Shown here one piece after another: positions 63,689-64,000 of a stretch of 64,000 nucleotides of DNA. Positions within the stretch are counted from its first letter, which is position 1. Every line of letters begins with the position of its first letter. Source of the stretch: Thermovirga lienii DSM 17291 (GTDB lineage: Bacteria > Synergistota > Synergistia > Synergistales > Thermovirgaceae); the NCBI GenBank assembly GCA_000233775.1, contig CP003096.1, forward strand, positions 832,501 to 896,500, in the 5' to 3' direction. The notes under the pieces were generated by a model. The model was not told the origin of the DNA and searched no databases. It was given only the letters and a program-made list of their open reading frames with translations. A program made the position numbers and the translations under genes.

Positions 63689-64000
63689 GCAGTCAGGAAG
63701 TGCTGATAGCTCCTTCAGTGCTTTCCGCAAATCCCTTGAGAATGGCTGAGGCAGTGAACGCTCTTTCAGGGGAGTATGACATGCTTCATGTGGATATAAT
63801 GGACGGTCATTTCGTGCCTAACCTATCCTACGGGCCTGATTTGGTCCGAAGTATGAGAGAAGAGTGGCCAGATGTGTTATTGGATACTCACTTGATGGTC
63901 GAAAGGCCCCAAGACTTCATAGATGTTTTCGCCGATGCGGGGACGGATATATTGACGGTGCATGTTGAAACGGCTCCTCACCTGCATAGAGTGTTGGAGA
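63667..64000 (+). CDS. rpe: Ribulose-phosphate 3-epimerase, N-terminal part
   Basis: The window ends inside this gene; 111 codons are visible. It begins at ATG 63667 after TTAGGAGGACAATTCG and overlaps the PASTA gene by 22 bases. The TIM-barrel sequence IAPSVLSANPLRMAEAV, HVDIMDGHFVPNLSYGP and LDTHLMVERPQDFID matches Rpe, with the conserved Ser, His and Asp of the active site. The enzyme interconverts ribulose-5-phosphate and xylulose-5-phosphate. The remaining half lies beyond the window. Confidence 0.95.
   Translation, partial: MARSISVSSQEVLIAPSVLSANPLRMAEAVNALSGEYDMLHVDIMDGHFVPNLSYGPDLVRSMREEWPDVLLDTHLMVERPQDFIDVFADAGTDILTVHVETAPHLHRVLE

Overview
This window looks like an ordinary chromosomal stretch from an anaerobic, amino-acid- and organic-acid-using bacterium with two membranes. 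Outer-membrane and LPS functions are present: a LpxL-type acyltransferase, the heptose-7-phosphate kinase HldA, and a TolC/RND efflux set. Fermentation-related genes include NADP-type glutamate dehydrogenase, an M20 amidohydrolase and the citrate lyase accessory genes citC and citX. One protein appears to contain selenocysteine. Genes are tightly packed, have strong GGAGG ribosome binding sites and often use GTG or TTG starts. I infer a Synergistota-like organism (Thermovirga/Acetomicrobium type); this rests on gene content and was not checked by a search. I see no prophage, insertion sequence, CRISPR array or tRNA gene.

Layout. 1-3566: the end of 16S, then 23S and 5S rRNA, with a short spacer lacking tRNA. 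3.6-9.3 kb: a sirtuin, an NCS2 nucleobase permease, a flavin reductase-like protein, a DUF2400 protein, an unknown protein, MntP and a dCMP deaminase. 9.3-17.8 kb: an AAA+/TPR protein, two HD-domain proteins (one PAS-HD-GYP), a P1 peptidase, a NarL-type two-component pair and a DUF2179 protein. 17.9-26.4 kb: a beta-CASP ribonuclease followed by a TolC/HlyD/RND/unknown operon. 26.5-32.3 kb: tyrS, the lpxL-like gene, and on the minus strand a tautomerase, mnmE, an aminotransferase and an M48 protease. 32.3-39.4 kb: a serine biosynthesis operon with its own attenuator, then apgM, a YhaM-like nuclease and a pseudouridine synthase. 39.4-46.9 kb: a HesB/IscA-like selenoprotein, gdhA, an amidohydrolase, an acyl-CoA synthetase, hldA, citC and an SGNH hydrolase. 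46.9-55.4 kb: a nearly complete histidine operon on the minus strand (hisD-Z-G-B-H-A-F-IE plus a HAD phosphatase), with hisC divergent. 55.5-64 kb: a MocR regulator, citX, a GntR regulator, a DegT aminotransferase, a YugP-like protease, a DUF6391-like protein, rsmB, a kinase-less PASTA protein and the start of rpe.

The two most notable items are absent from simple ORF calling. The first is a 42-codon serine-rich leader peptide with five consecutive Ser codons, at 32382-32510. It sits between a good promoter and a strong terminator just ahead of the serine biosynthesis genes. Three mutually exclusive RNA pairings can be drawn, which is the layout of a classical trp/his-type attenuator, here apparently sensing Ser-tRNA. 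The second is a 104-residue IscA-like protein at 39397-39711 in which an in-frame TGA replaces the first conserved Cys and is followed by a 9-bp SECIS-like hairpin.

How the genes work together. ApgM supplies 3-phosphoglycerate. SerA, the class V aminotransferase and a histidine-phosphatase-family enzyme (probable metal-independent phosphoserine phosphatase) would convert it to serine. The his cluster encodes every step to histidine if the terminal HAD protein supplies histidinol-phosphate phosphatase. Many starts below were moved downstream of the longest possible start because the ribosome binding site decides them.
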